This document shows positions 33,713-42,398 of a DNA stretch of 64,000 bases, piece after piece. The stretch spans positions 95,161 through 159,160 of the forward strand of contig DBPX01000005.1 in NCBI GenBank assembly GCA_002305045.1. Reading direction: 5' to 3'. The position numbers and the translations under genes are program-made. This DNA comes from Ruminococcus sp. UBA1409. GTDB lineage: Bacteria; Bacillota; Clostridia; Oscillospirales; Ruminococcaceae. The notes beneath the pieces were generated by a model, which was not told the DNA's origin, ran no database searches, and saw only the letters and a list, made by a program, of their open reading frames with translations. Every line of letters starts with the position of its first letter. The stretch's first letter is position 1.

Positions 33713-34412
33713 ATTTCAAAGCCTCCTTGAGCTTTATAGCGCCGGTATAATATGCCTTTCCGATTATGCAGCCGTCCACCCCGGCGTCGCTAAGAGCCGC
33801 TATGTCCAGCATGCTGGACACCCCGCCGGAGGCTATAAGCTCGATATTATACTGCTCCTTCAGCCTTTTATAGAGCGGGATGTTGGTTCCCAGCATCGCC
33901 CCGTCTCTTGAGATATCGGTGCAGATTACCGTTTTTATCCCGCAGCCTGTCACCCTGTTTATAAGCTCGTCGAGGGTAAGCCCGGAATCGTCCCTCCAGC
34001 CCTTTATTTTGACCCTGCCGTCAAGAGCGTCCGCCCCGACGGCTATGCGGCTCCCGAAGAGCCTCGCCGAGTCCTCAAGAAGCCTAGGGTCGGTTATGGC
34101 GGCTGTGCCCAGAATCACCCGTGAGACTCCGCCGTCAAGATACTCCCTTATTCTTTCAAGGCTTCTTATCCCTCCTCCGACCTCGACAAACAGCCCTGTT
34201 TCTGAGGCTATTTTCGTAATCAGCCCAAGATTTGGAGCCTCGCCGGTCCTCGCTCCGTCAAGGTCGACTATGTGTATCCTTTTTGAGCCTTCCGCCAAAA
34301 AGTCAAGGGCAATATCAAGCGGGCTGCCGTAGGCGGTCTTTTTTTCGTAGTCGCCCCTTAAGAGCCTCACCGCCTGACCGTCTATTATATCAATAGCAGG
34401 ATAGATGTTCAT
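33702..34412 (-). CDS. hisA: ProFAR isomerase
   Basis: 236 residues, (beta/alpha)8 barrel related to HisF. YPAIDIIDGQAVRLLRGDY at the start has the first catalytic Asp (about residue 8), VEVGGGIRS the phosphate site and CTDISRDGAMLG the second Asp. It opens the ribose ring of ProFAR to PRFAR. AAGGGGGAG precedes the ATG. Confidence 0.96.
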   Translation of the reverse strand: MNIYPAIDIIDGQAVRLLRGDYEKKTAYGSPLDIALDFLAEGSKRIHIVDLDGARTGEAPNLGLITKIASETGLFVEVGGGIRSLERIREYLDGGVSRVILGTAAITDPRLLEDSARLFGSRIAVGADALDGRVKIKGWRDDSGLTLDELINRVTGCGIKTVICTDISRDGAMLGTNIPLYKRLKEQYNIELIASGGVSSMLDIAALSDAGVDGCIIGKAYYTGAIKLKEALKYDN

Positions 34413-34444
34413 ATTTCAGCTCCCCCTTACATTCAAGGTATAGC

Positions 34445-35056
34445 CTATAGCTCGGAGTATGCCCTGAGAATTTTAAGACCCACCTCGCCGCTCTTTTCTG
34501 GATGGAACTGACAGCCATAGATGCTGCCGTTCCAAACCGAGGCGGTGACAGGCACGCCGTACTCGCAGACGGCTGCAAGGCTTTCGTCGGCGCAGTCGCC
34601 GTAGAAGGAGTGCACGAAATAGACATACTCGCCGTCCGAGCTGTATTTAAATATCGGGCAGTCCGGACGGTTAAGGCTGAGGGCGTTCCAGCCCATCTGC
34701 GGGATTTTAAGCCCTGCGGGGAGGATTGAGGAAAGAGGTCTTACCGTCCCCTTTATAAGCCCAAGACCCCTGTGGACGCCGAACTCAAGGCTCCTGTCAA
34801 AAAGAAGCTGCATCCCTAGGCATATTCCCAAAATAGGCTTACCGCTTGAGGTCTCGCTGATAATCAGCTCAGCCAGCCCGGATTCAAAAAGCCTTCTTGA
34901 TGCGTCCTCAAAGGCTCCAACTCCGGGAAGTATTATTTTGTCGGCAGCCCTTATAGCGCTCTTATCGCTCGTCAGGACCGCAGCTGCTCCGATTTTTTCA
35001 AGGCTTGCCTGAAGCGAAAACAGGTTTCCAACTCCGTAATCAATAATAGCAATCAT
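34445..35056 (-). CDS. hisH: Imidazole glycerol phosphate synthase, glutaminase subunit
   Basis: 203 residues, class I glutamine amidotransferase. IDYGVGNLFSLQASLEKIG opens it, GICLGMQLLF holds the nucleophile cysteine (near residue 78) and GCQFHPEKSG the His/Glu pair. It supplies ammonia to HisF. One-base overlap with hisB. Confidence 0.97.
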   Translation of the reverse strand: MIAIIDYGVGNLFSLQASLEKIGAAAVLTSDKSAIRAADKIILPGVGAFEDASRRLFESGLAELIISETSSGKPILGICLGMQLLFDRSLEFGVHRGLGLIKGTVRPLSSILPAGLKIPQMGWNALSLNRPDCPIFKYSSDGEYVYFVHSFYGDCADESLAAVCEYGVPVTASVWNGSIYGCQFHPEKSGEVGLKILRAYSEL

Positions 35057-35643
35057 TATAATGCACCCTTTGTAGACGGAATTTCGCCCATCAGCTCACG
35101 GTCGACTGCGACCGCCTGCCTAAGGCTTCTTGCCATGCTCTTAAACACACCTTCGATTATGTGATGGGTGTTGCTGCCGCTCAGCTGCCTTATGTGTACG
35201 GCTGCCTCAAGACTCCTTGCGAACGCCGCCCAGAACTCACAGCACAGCTCGGTGTCGAAATCCCCGACCTTGGGGGAGGGAAGGCTCAGCTCACAGCATA
35301 ATATGCCACGCTGGGACAGGTCGACAGCCGAAAGAATCAGCGCCTCGTCCATGGGAAGTATCATATAGCCGTATCTTGCGATTCCAGCCTTGCTTCCAAG
35401 AGCCTCCTTTATGGCAAGCCCCAGGCATATCCCGACATCCTCGGTGGTGTGATGATAGTCGACCCCGGTGTCGCCGGCGCAGGTTATCTCAAGGTCGATT
35501 CTTGAGTGCGCTCCCAGGAGGGTAAGCATGTGGTCTAAAAAGCCGCAGCCGGTCTGTATGCTGGTTTTTCCGCTGCCGTCAAGCTCCACCCTGACAAAAA
35601 CCTGAGTCTCACTCGTCTTTCTTTGAATCAGTCCGCTTCTCAT
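35056..35643 (-). CDS. hisB: Imidazoleglycerol-phosphate dehydratase
   Basis: 195 residues, the monofunctional form. It has the duplicated metal-binding motif: GFLDHMLTLLGAHSRID and DYHHTTEDVGICLG, with the second repeat near NTHHIIEG. ATG 35643 lies 9 bases after AAAGGA; the TTG at 35649 is an alternative. The gene overlaps the end of hisC by 35 bases, but both reading frames are intact. Confidence 0.96.
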   Translation of the reverse strand: MRSGLIQRKTSETQVFVRVELDGSGKTSIQTGCGFLDHMLTLLGAHSRIDLEITCAGDTGVDYHHTTEDVGICLGLAIKEALGSKAGIARYGYMILPMDEALILSAVDLSQRGILCCELSLPSPKVGDFDTELCCEFWAAFARSLEAAVHIRQLSGSNTHHIIEGVFKSMARSLRQAVAVDRELMGEIPSTKGAL

Positions 35644-36709
35644 CCTCAACTATCCTTTCTATTTCGGCGACCAGAGCCGCCATGTCGTTTTCCGTGCCGA
35701 CGGTGATTCTAAGATACTCCCCGATTCTGGGAGCGTCGAACCTTCTCACAAGGATTCCTGCCGACCTGAGCCTCTCGAAAAGACGCTTTCCCGGCACCGA
35801 GTCCGATTTTGCAAAGATGAAATTAGCCCTTGATTCGGTGTGGCTAAAGCCAAGAGCCTCAAGCTCCTTGGTGGTTTTGTCCCTCTGCATAGCTATTCTT
35901 TTGCAGTTTTCCCTGTAGTAGTCCATCTCCTCGAGAGCCGCAATTCCCGCCTCGAGGCTCAGCCTGTTGACCGAGTAGGGATTTGTCGAGTATTTAATCC
36001 TCTCGAGGTCGGAAATCAGCTCGGGGTCCGCCATGGCAAAGCCGAGCCTCGCTCCCGCCATCGACATCGACTTTGAATAGGTCCTGGTGACGATGAGGTT
36101 TTTAAGCTCGCTTATAAGCGATACCGAGCTTTCCCCGCCGAAGTCTACATACGCCTCGTCGACTAGGACCACGCTGTCCTTATTTGAAAGGGCGATTTTC
36201 CTTATATCCTCGGCTGGGAGGGCGATTCCCGTGGGAGCGTTTGGATTTGCTATTACAATCAGTCCCGGCTCGAGGTCAAAATAGTCCCTGCAGCATATTG
36301 ACAGGTCGTCCCCAAGCGAAATTACAGTGACCTTAGCTCTTTGAAGCTCGGCGAAAACCTTGTAAAAGCCGTAGGTGATGTCCGCAAAATATACCCTGCC
36401 TGAGCCGGCGCAGTATGCAGTGAAGGCGGCGCCCAGGACCTCGTCAGAGCTGTTCGAGACGAAGATGTTTTTGTAAGAAAGTCCGTATTCCCTTGCTAAA
36501 GCCTCCTTCAGCCTCTTGCAGGTGGGGTCGGGGTACAGCCTTAAAAGCTCAGCCTGGGAGCTGTTTATAACCCTTAGGACCGAGGGCGAGGGCGGGTAGG
36601 GGGACTCGTTTGTGTTAAGCTTGATGTAGCTTCTGTCCTGAGGCTGCTCTCCCGGGACATACGCCTCAAGACCGCTCAAAGCCCGGGAAAAAAATCTGCT
36701 CATATTCAA
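35609..36709 (-). CDS. hisC: Histidinol-phosphate aminotransferase
   Basis: 366 residues, class I/II PLP aminotransferase. KLNTNESPYPPSP near the N-terminus, NPNAPTGIALP, VDEAYVDFGG and the PLP lysine in TRTYSKSMSMAGARLGFA identify it. It transfers an amino group from glutamate to imidazole acetol phosphate. The C-terminus is charged (EKRTDSKKDE) and runs into hisB. Confidence 0.96.
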   Translation of the reverse strand: MNMSRFFSRALSGLEAYVPGEQPQDRSYIKLNTNESPYPPSPSVLRVINSSQAELLRLYPDPTCKRLKEALAREYGLSYKNIFVSNSSDEVLGAAFTAYCAGSGRVYFADITYGFYKVFAELQRAKVTVISLGDDLSICCRDYFDLEPGLIVIANPNAPTGIALPAEDIRKIALSNKDSVVLVDEAYVDFGGESSVSLISELKNLIVTRTYSKSMSMAGARLGFAMADPELISDLERIKYSTNPYSVNRLSLEAGIAALEEMDYYRENCKRIAMQRDKTTKELEALGFSHTESRANFIFAKSDSVPGKRLFERLRSAGILVRRFDAPRIGEYLRITVGTENDMAALVAEIERIVEDEKRTDSKKDE

Positions 36710-36744
36710 TCATCCCTTGCTGGAGTTTTGTTGACCGTGAGTCG

Positions 36745-38022
36745 TCAAGGCTCCTCAAACCTTATCAGTGCGCTGTTTGCGTGAGCGTCGAGGCTCTCGG
36801 TCCTTGCAAAGTAGGCGACATCCCTGTAAACGTCCTTAAACGCCTCCTCGGTGTAGTAGGTGTACTGTGTCTTTTTTACAAAGTCGTCCACCGACAGGGG
36901 AGAGGAGAATCTCGCCGTGCCTCCCGTGGGGAGGGTGTGGTTAGAGCCGCTCAGATAGTCTCCTAAGGCCTCCGGGCAGTATCTTCCCATAAATACCGAG
37001 CCGGCGTTCTTGACGGCTCCAAGATAGTCAAACGGATTATCAACCATCAGCTCAAGGTGCTCTGGAGCTATCCCGTTTGCTATCTCGACCGCCCTTTTTA
37101 TCGAGGAGGCAAGGATTATCCTGCCGTTTCTTTCTATCGAGGCGGCGGCTATTTCACGCCTTGGAAGCCTATTTAGCATTTCCTCTAGCTTTATTGAAAC
37201 CGCCTGCGCAAGCTCCCTTGAGTCTGTTACCAGCACTGCGGAGGCGTTTTTGTCGTGCTCTGCCTGAGACAGAAGGTCGGCTGCGACATGGCTTGGGCTG
37301 CTCTTAGCGTCGGCCACTACAAGTATATCGCTGGGACCTGCTATCATGTCTATAGAGACTGTGCCGTAGACCTGCCTTTTTGCCTCGGCGACAAAGGCGT
37401 TTCCGGGACCCACAATCTTGTCTGTTCTCGGGACCGTCTCGGTGCCGTATGCCATTGCGGCTATCGCCTGCGCTCCGCCAAGCTTAAAGATTCTGTCGAC
37501 CCCTGCTATCCTTGCGGCGGCGAGAATCGCAGGATTTATGCTCCCGTCCGGCGAGGGAGGGGTACACATTATTATGTTGGGACACCCGGCAAGCTTGGCG
37601 GGGACTGCTCCCATAAGCACCGTCGAGGGAAGCGGAGCGCTCCCTCCCGGGACATACAGCCCGACATACTCTATCGGGACTACCCTCTGCCCGCAGACAA
37701 TGCCGTCGCTCTCGGATATCACATAGGAGCTTCTAATCTGGCGGCTGTGAAACCTTCTTATGTTGCAGGCGGCCTCGTTGAAAACTCTTATAAGCTCCTT
37801 GGGGACAAGCTCCATGGCGGCGTCTATCTCCTCATCGCTCACCTCAAGAGCCTCAAGCTCTGCCCTATCAAGCTCTTTTGTGTATTTTTTAAGAGCATTG
37901 TCGCCTTCTGTCCTGACGGCCTCTAAAATCTCGGAGACGGTTTTCTCAACTCCCGGACCGGGGTCTGATTTTTTGTATATCTCACTGTCGGGGGAGACCC
38001 CGTCAACAAGCAGCTTGATCAT
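36745..38022 (-). CDS. hisD: Histidinol dehydrogenase
   Basis: 425 residues. VPGGSAPLPSTVLMGAVPAK, VDMIAGPSDI-like (IDMIAGPSDILVV), QAEHDKNASAVLVT and SGSNHTLPTGGTARFSS, which includes a zinc-binding histidine. It oxidises histidinol to histidine in two NAD-dependent steps. Placed between hisC and hisG with short spacers. Confidence 0.97.
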   Translation of the reverse strand: MIKLLVDGVSPDSEIYKKSDPGPGVEKTVSEILEAVRTEGDNALKKYTKELDRAELEALEVSDEEIDAAMELVPKELIRVFNEAACNIRRFHSRQIRSSYVISESDGIVCGQRVVPIEYVGLYVPGGSAPLPSTVLMGAVPAKLAGCPNIIMCTPPSPDGSINPAILAAARIAGVDRIFKLGGAQAIAAMAYGTETVPRTDKIVGPGNAFVAEAKRQVYGTVSIDMIAGPSDILVVADAKSSPSHVAADLLSQAEHDKNASAVLVTDSRELAQAVSIKLEEMLNRLPRREIAAASIERNGRIILASSIKRAVEIANGIAPEHLELMVDNPFDYLGAVKNAGSVFMGRYCPEALGDYLSGSNHTLPTGGTARFSSPLSVDDFVKKTQYTYYTEEAFKDVYRDVAYFARTESLDAHANSALIRFEEP

Positions 38023-38023
38023 T

Positions 38024-38662
38024 TCATATACTTCCTTTCCTATCCTTTAGGGCAAGCACCAGCCTGCTTATTCCGTCCGCCTTGAACTTGGTGCTGGCCT
38101 TGTTTGCTATAAGCCTTGCCGAGATGTCTGTTATTGTGGTTATGACCTCGAGGTCGTTTTCCCTCAGGGTCGAGCCCGTCTCCACGATGTCGACTATGAC
38201 ATCAGAAAGCCCCAGTATCGGAGCAAGCTCTATCGAGCCGTTAAGCTTTATTATATCTATGCTCCTTGAGAGGGAGCGGTAGTAATCGGTCGCTATAGCC
38301 GGAAACTTGGTGGCGACTCTTAAGGTCCTTGCGGTGCTGTCATGATAACCCTTTTTTGCGGCGACGCACATCCGGCACTTACCTATCCTGAGGTCCATAA
38401 GCTCGTAGACCTCAGGGGAGTATTCAAGCAGGATGTCCTTGCCGGCGACTCCGATGTCAGCCGCTCCACGCTCTACATAGATTGCAACATCGGAGGGCTT
38501 CACCCAGAAGTAGCAGACTCCAGCCCCGGGGTTTTCAAATATCAGCCTTCTTGTCGAGGGGTCGGTCACGCCGGGACAGCCAAGCCCCGATTCCTCGAAT
38601 ATCCTGTACACCCTCTCGCCGAGCCTTCCCTTTGGCAGGGCGACATTAATAGTATCAGACAT
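38024..38662 (-). CDS. hisG: ATP phosphoribosyltransferase, short form
   Basis: 212 residues, the short form that lacks the C-terminal regulatory domain and needs HisZ. ALPKGRLGERVYRIFEESGL, GAADIGVAGKDIL and the PRPP loop VDIVETGSTLREN are clear. It starts histidine synthesis from ATP and PRPP. hisZ lies immediately upstream, one base apart, in agreement with an octameric HisG-HisZ complex. Confidence 0.97.
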   Translation of the reverse strand: MSDTINVALPKGRLGERVYRIFEESGLGCPGVTDPSTRRLIFENPGAGVCYFWVKPSDVAIYVERGAADIGVAGKDILLEYSPEVYELMDLRIGKCRMCVAAKKGYHDSTARTLRVATKFPAIATDYYRSLSRSIDIIKLNGSIELAPILGLSDVIVDIVETGSTLRENDLEVITTITDISARLIANKASTKFKADGISRLVLALKDRKGSI

Positions 38663-38663
38663 C

Positions 38664-39725
38664 TTATTCCCCCTCCAAAAGGACTACTCTGCCGAAGCTG
38701 CCCTTTTTCGGCATCACTGACGCCGCCATCACCCGGCTGCCATCGCCTGACAGCTCGTTTACCTTGGCCATCACCCTTTCCGCCGGGGAGTCCCCGTAGA
38801 CAAGGAGAATATCGGCGTCTAGCGGGCTGTCGCCGTCAAGCATCCTTTCCAAAAGGCTCAGATTTATCGCAAAGCCCAAGGCCCCGCCTTTTTTGCCCAT
38901 TCTTCGCATCAAAAGGTCGTACCTTCCGCCTGTCAGGACCTTTTCTGGCACGCCGTCGACAAAGCCCTGAAATACGACGCCGTTGTAGTAGCTAAGCTCT
39001 GAGGCAACGGAAAAATCAAGCCTTAGCCCCTCGAATTCTCCCAGAGCGCCGCAGATATCGCTGAGCTCTCCCGCCGCCGCATAAAGCTCGGGGCTGTCAG
39101 AAAGCTCTCTTAGCTCGCAGAGTCCGATTCCGGGTCTTGGGTCTATCGACAAAAGCCTTTCGAGCTTTTTCGCCCTGCCGCCGAGAAGAGAGGATATCTC
39201 GTGAAGATTTTTAGAGGCAATGAGTGGAAGCAGCAGGCTTCTTTCCTGCTCGCTCACCGAGGACTCGTTCAGCACTGCAAAGACTATCCCGGTGTGCGAA
39301 AGGTCAAAGGCGAATCTTTTTCCGAACCGCTCCAGGCTTTTCAGCGCCAGAGATATCACCTCACAGCTGCTGTATAGGTCTATATCCCCCATGCACTCAA
39401 GCCCCGCCTGAGTGATTTCTAAAAGCCTGCCGGAGCGAATCCTGTAGACATTTTCATTATAATACAGCTTTTCGCAGACTCCGTCAAGCTCCTTTGAGTT
39501 CTTGATTATCGACATTGTTACATCCGGCTTTAGAGCCATAAGCTCGCCGCTCGGGTCGGTAAAGGTGACGATGCCCTCCTTGGCAAGAAAGTCCTTGCTC
39601 TGGGCGTAGAGGTCGTACTCCTCGAATCTGCTCATCTTGAATCTTTTGTAGCCACGGCTCTTGTACAGCTCGCCGAGGGACAAAATGGCGAGGTCCCCGC
39701 CGTTAAGGGTATCAGCTGTCAGCAT
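38664..39725 (-). CDS. hisZ: ATP phosphoribosyltransferase regulatory subunit
   Basis: 353 residues, histidyl-tRNA synthetase-like without the anticodon domain. The class II motifs remain in FTDPSGELMALKPDVTMSI and LTGGRYDLLM, but the synthetase catalytic signature is incomplete, as expected for HisZ. It activates short HisG and mediates feedback by histidine. Overlaps the end of hisR by 14 bases. Confidence 0.94.
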   Translation of the reverse strand: MLTADTLNGGDLAILSLGELYKSRGYKRFKMSRFEEYDLYAQSKDFLAKEGIVTFTDPSGELMALKPDVTMSIIKNSKELDGVCEKLYYNENVYRIRSGRLLEITQAGLECMGDIDLYSSCEVISLALKSLERFGKRFAFDLSHTGIVFAVLNESSVSEQERSLLLPLIASKNLHEISSLLGGRAKKLERLLSIDPRPGIGLCELRELSDSPELYAAAGELSDICGALGEFEGLRLDFSVASELSYYNGVVFQGFVDGVPEKVLTGGRYDLLMRRMGKKGGALGFAINLSLLERMLDGDSPLDADILLVYGDSPAERVMAKVNELSGDGSRVMAASVMPKKGSFGRVVLLEGE

Positions 39726-40092
39726 TATTGACCTCCTTCAGCTTTTTTATTACTGAAATGTAGCCGCCCTCGCCGTAGTTAAGGGCACGGCTTACACGGC
39801 TTATTGTTGCGGTGCTTGCTCCCGTTTTTGAGGCAATATCAGAGTAGAACATTCCCTTGTGCAAAAGCCCTGCGACCTCCAGCCTCATAGACATATCCTT
39901 TATCTCCTTGACGGTGCAAAGGTCTGTTAAAAACCTTAGGCACTCCTCCTTGTTATCAAGGGAGAGAAACGCCTGAATCAGAGCCTCGGTGCTTTTGTCA
40001 AAGAGCCGAAGCAGATGATGGTAATTCTCGCCGCCGTCGGCATCCGGGGCTTCGGGACTGTTTATGGAGTTTAGCTTGTTATTATCCTGCAT
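39712..40092 (-). CDS. hisR: TrpR/YerC-family regulator, probable histidine repressor
   Basis: 126 residues. A TrpR-like domain covers about 25-115, with the helix-turn-helix GMFYSDIASKTGASTATISRVSRAL. YerC/YecD proteins next to his genes were predicted by comparative genomics to be histidine repressors (HisR) in Firmicutes. It is the first gene of the his operon, behind a promoter overlapped by an inverted repeat. A direct demonstration for this protein is lacking. Confidence 0.88.
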   Translation of the reverse strand: MQDNNKLNSINSPEAPDADGGENYHHLLRLFDKSTEALIQAFLSLDNKEECLRFLTDLCTVKEIKDMSMRLEVAGLLHKGMFYSDIASKTGASTATISRVSRALNYGEGGYISVIKKLKEVNNADS

Positions 40093-40147
40093 AAGCCTTC
40101 CTTTCCGAGCCGGAGCAGGCTAAAATGCCCTCTTCTCAGCTGCTTCG

Positions 40148-40184
40148 CACTGTGATGTTACCATATTACCACATCACCGCAGTG
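40148..40184. promoter_or_regulatory. Candidate HisR operator
   Basis: Inverted repeat CACTGTGATGT (40148-40158) and ACATCACCGCAGTG (40171-40184), where the right arm has three extra bases. It spans the -10 box and reaches the -35 box of the his promoter. Confidence 0.55.
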
Positions 40185-40191
40185 AAGTCAA
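40163..40191 (-). promoter_or_regulatory. hisR: Promoter of the his operon
   Basis: On the - strand TTGACT (40191-40186), 17 bases, TAATAT (40168-40163). It lies about 70 bases before hisR. Confidence 0.75.
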
Positions 40192-40281
40192 CTGTGACAG
40201 TATACAAAAATAACCTGACATACCTAGGCCCTTTAGTGTAAATATTATGGCAGAATTTTAAAAAATGGCTCAATTATCATG

Positions 40282-40310
40282 TTGCAATTGCCGTCAAAAT
40301 GTGCTACAAT
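40282..40310 (+). promoter_or_regulatory. Promoter of the membrane/TPR gene
   Basis: TTGCAA (40282-40287), 17 bases, TACAAT (40305-40310). Confidence 0.6.
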
Positions 40311-40330
40311 AACAAAAATGCTTTAAGCAG

Positions 40331-40380
40331 ATGACATAGGCAAATTGCTATAAGCAAAATTGCTTTAGGCAGGCTTGCTT
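40331..40380. repeat. Cluster of GCAA/TTGC repeats
   Basis: Three imperfect tandem units of 12-15 bases, including the palindrome AAGCAA-AA-TTGCTT at about 40353-40366. They lie in the untranslated leader of the following gene. Confidence 0.4.
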
Positions 40381-40410
40381 ATGCGTACGGTTTGGGATGG
40401 GGTGTAACTT

Positions 40411-41349
40411 ATGATAAAGGCTTCGCTTGAGGCCAAGAGCTTTAGGATATGGGTTTTCTGCATATGCGTTTTCATACTCGGGGTGCTTGTCTGTCTTCCG
40501 TTTCTGGGACTTTTGACCGAGGATATTCTTTACTCTGCCCTGCCCGGGCTTGACCTTGGGCTGAGGCTGTCCGGCGGCGGGCTTCCCTCATGGCTTACCG
40601 AAAACTTCAACTTTATAGTAAGCCTGACTGTAATCGGGCTGTTTGTCTGCCTTGCGGCAGTGACGGTCACGCTTGCCGTGACGCTTGTGCTTTATTCCCA
40701 GAGGAAAAGGGCTGCCGGGGTCCTCAAGCGAACAGGCTACTCCCAGGAGTATTTTGACCTCATCGAGAGAAAAAGGCGCAGGCTCTCAAGAAGCCCGCTT
40801 GCTCCCACAAACGACCTATGTGCGGTGAGCGAGTATATCGACGGCAGGAGATACGAGAGCGCCTTCGAGATACTAAGAAACATAAATGTCGACGATTTTG
40901 ACATCCGGGACGCTACGGTCTACTACTCTCTTTATGCCTACTGCTTCATCCTCACCGGCGACCTTAAAAACGCCAGATTCGCCCTTGAGCTGGGCGAGCC
41001 GTTTGTCGAGAAGCAAAAGGGGAGCACCGACGCCGACTTTGTAAGGGCGCTGCTCATGTACGCAGAGCATGACTTTGAGGGCGCAAAGAGGGGCTTTCGC
41101 AGCGTGATAGACGGCAAAAACCACAGGCTTAGGGTCTGGTCGGGGATGTATCTTGCGCTGATACATCTAAGGCAGCACGATAAGGACAAGGCAAGGAAGC
41201 TGGCTGTTAAGCTCTCTTCAATGAAAAAGACTCCCCGCCAGAGCGAGGATATGCTAAAGCTCCTGAAAAAGATAGAGCAGGCGTATACTCTTGAGGCTGA
41301 GGAGGCGGCTCAGGCGGCAAGGGAGGAGTTTGTCGGCACCGGCGTCTAG
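40411..41349 (+). CDS. Membrane protein with cytoplasmic TPR-like domain
   Basis: 312 residues. Two membrane helices at about 13-35 and 68-93, then a basic stretch (ERKRRRLSRSP) and a helical repeat region at about 135-285 (YIDGRRYESAFEILRNI, YSLYAYCFILTGDLKNARFALELG, ALLMYAEHDFEGAKRGFRSV), which has TPR spacing. The C-terminus is Ala/Glu-rich. The domain probably binds a protein partner. No function can be assigned. Confidence 0.75.
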   Translation: MIKASLEAKSFRIWVFCICVFILGVLVCLPFLGLLTEDILYSALPGLDLGLRLSGGGLPSWLTENFNFIVSLTVIGLFVCLAAVTVTLAVTLVLYSQRKRAAGVLKRTGYSQEYFDLIERKRRRLSRSPLAPTNDLCAVSEYIDGRRYESAFEILRNINVDDFDIRDATVYYSLYAYCFILTGDLKNARFALELGEPFVEKQKGSTDADFVRALLMYAEHDFEGAKRGFRSVIDGKNHRLRVWSGMYLALIHLRQHDKDKARKLAVKLSSMKKTPRQSEDMLKLLKKIEQAYTLEAEEAAQAAREEFVGTGV

Positions 41350-41494
41350 CCGAAGCCTAGAATGCGGCATCTTAGCGGGACTTGGCAGGACTTAGCAGGT
41401 CGGCACAGTTCCGCTTTATTTTTATATTTATCATAAACAGGAGGTATTCTTCAGCCTGGCTTTTGTAGCTAAGCACAAACTTTTGGAAACGGTA

Positions 41495-41523
41495 TTGTAA
41501 AAGCCGGACAATAGTATTAAAAT
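41495..41523 (+). promoter_or_regulatory. Probable coaX promoter
   Basis: TTGTAA (41495-41500), 17 bases, TAAAAT (41518-41523). Confidence 0.5.
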
Positions 41524-41588
41524 ATGAATATAAGCGTGGGTGCGGCTTTACGCATCCCTGACTGTAAGGCTTTTTGGAGGGTAAAAAG

Positions 41589-42365
41589 GTGATATTTACT
41601 GTTGATGTAGGAAATACAAATATTGTCCTCGGCGTCTTTGACGGCGACAGGCTTGTCCTTATGGCAAGAGTAGCTACCGAGAGTCAAAGAACGGAGGATG
41701 AATACGCCGTCACCTTCAACGAGCTTTTGGGACTCAACGGCATCACCAGGGACGGCTTTGAGGGTGCGGTGATTTCAAGCGTCGTGCCGCAGCTGATAAT
41801 TCCCCTGAAGAACGCCGTCAAAAAGCTGTTCGGAGTCAAGGCTCTTATTGTCGGGCCCGGGATAAGGACAGGGCTTAACATAAGGCTTGACGACCCTGCC
41901 GTGCTTGGCGCAGACCTTGTCTGCGGGGCGGTGGGAGCGCTCTGCAGGTACAAGGCTCCGCTTATAATATTCGACTTCGGGACAGCCACCACCATCTCCG
42001 GGATAGACAAGAGCGGTGCGTTCCTTGGAGGCTCCATCGTCCCCGGAATAAATGTCTCGCTGAGGGCGCTTTCCTCCTCTGCGGCGCAGCTCAGGGACAT
42101 CAACACCGACGCCGGCGAGATAATGGCTATAGGAACGAACACAATAGACTGTATGCGCTCGGGAGTTATCTTAGGAAACGCCTCCATGGTTGACGGCATG
42201 ATAGCAAGATACCGTGACGAGCTTGGGCAGGACGCTTCTGTAATAGCAACTGGAGGGCTTGCCGCCAGCATAGTACCCTACTGCAAAACAGACGGGATAA
42301 TTATCGACGAGGACCTCCTTCTTGACGGTATGCTCGCCATCTATCACAAAAACTGTCAGGGCTGA
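41589..42365 (+). CDS. coaX: Type III pantothenate kinase
   Basis: 258 residues, ASKHA fold. FTVDVGNTNIVLGVF opens with the ATP-binding aspartate, GADLVCGAVGAL and DFGTATTISGID follow. It phosphorylates pantothenate, the first step to coenzyme A, and the type III form is not inhibited by CoA. GTG 41589 is chosen because GGAGG ends 8 bases upstream; the TTG at 41574 lies within that site. An ECF substrate component, perhaps for pantothenate, is two genes downstream. Confidence 0.95.
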   Translation: MIFTVDVGNTNIVLGVFDGDRLVLMARVATESQRTEDEYAVTFNELLGLNGITRDGFEGAVISSVVPQLIIPLKNAVKKLFGVKALIVGPGIRTGLNIRLDDPAVLGADLVCGAVGALCRYKAPLIIFDFGTATTISGIDKSGAFLGGSIVPGINVSLRALSSSAAQLRDINTDAGEIMAIGTNTIDCMRSGVILGNASMVDGMIARYRDELGQDASVIATGGLAASIVPYCKTDGIIIDEDLLLDGMLAIYHKNCQG

Positions 42366-42398
42366 CGGTTAAAGCGGCGCTTGCCGCAGGGAGGAATT

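Larger units (their letters stand above)
40093..40410. other. Divergent intergenic region, hisR and TPR protein
   Basis: Contains the his operon promoter and operator on the left, the + strand promoter TTGCAA-17-TACAAT (40282-40310) on the right, and a cluster of short GCAA/TTGC repeats at 40331-40380. Confidence 0.6.

Noticed and set aside
35609..35643. Frameshift between hisC and hisB
   Set aside because: The 35-base overlap leaves both proteins with complete family ends and a ribosome site for hisB, so it is a normal overlap.
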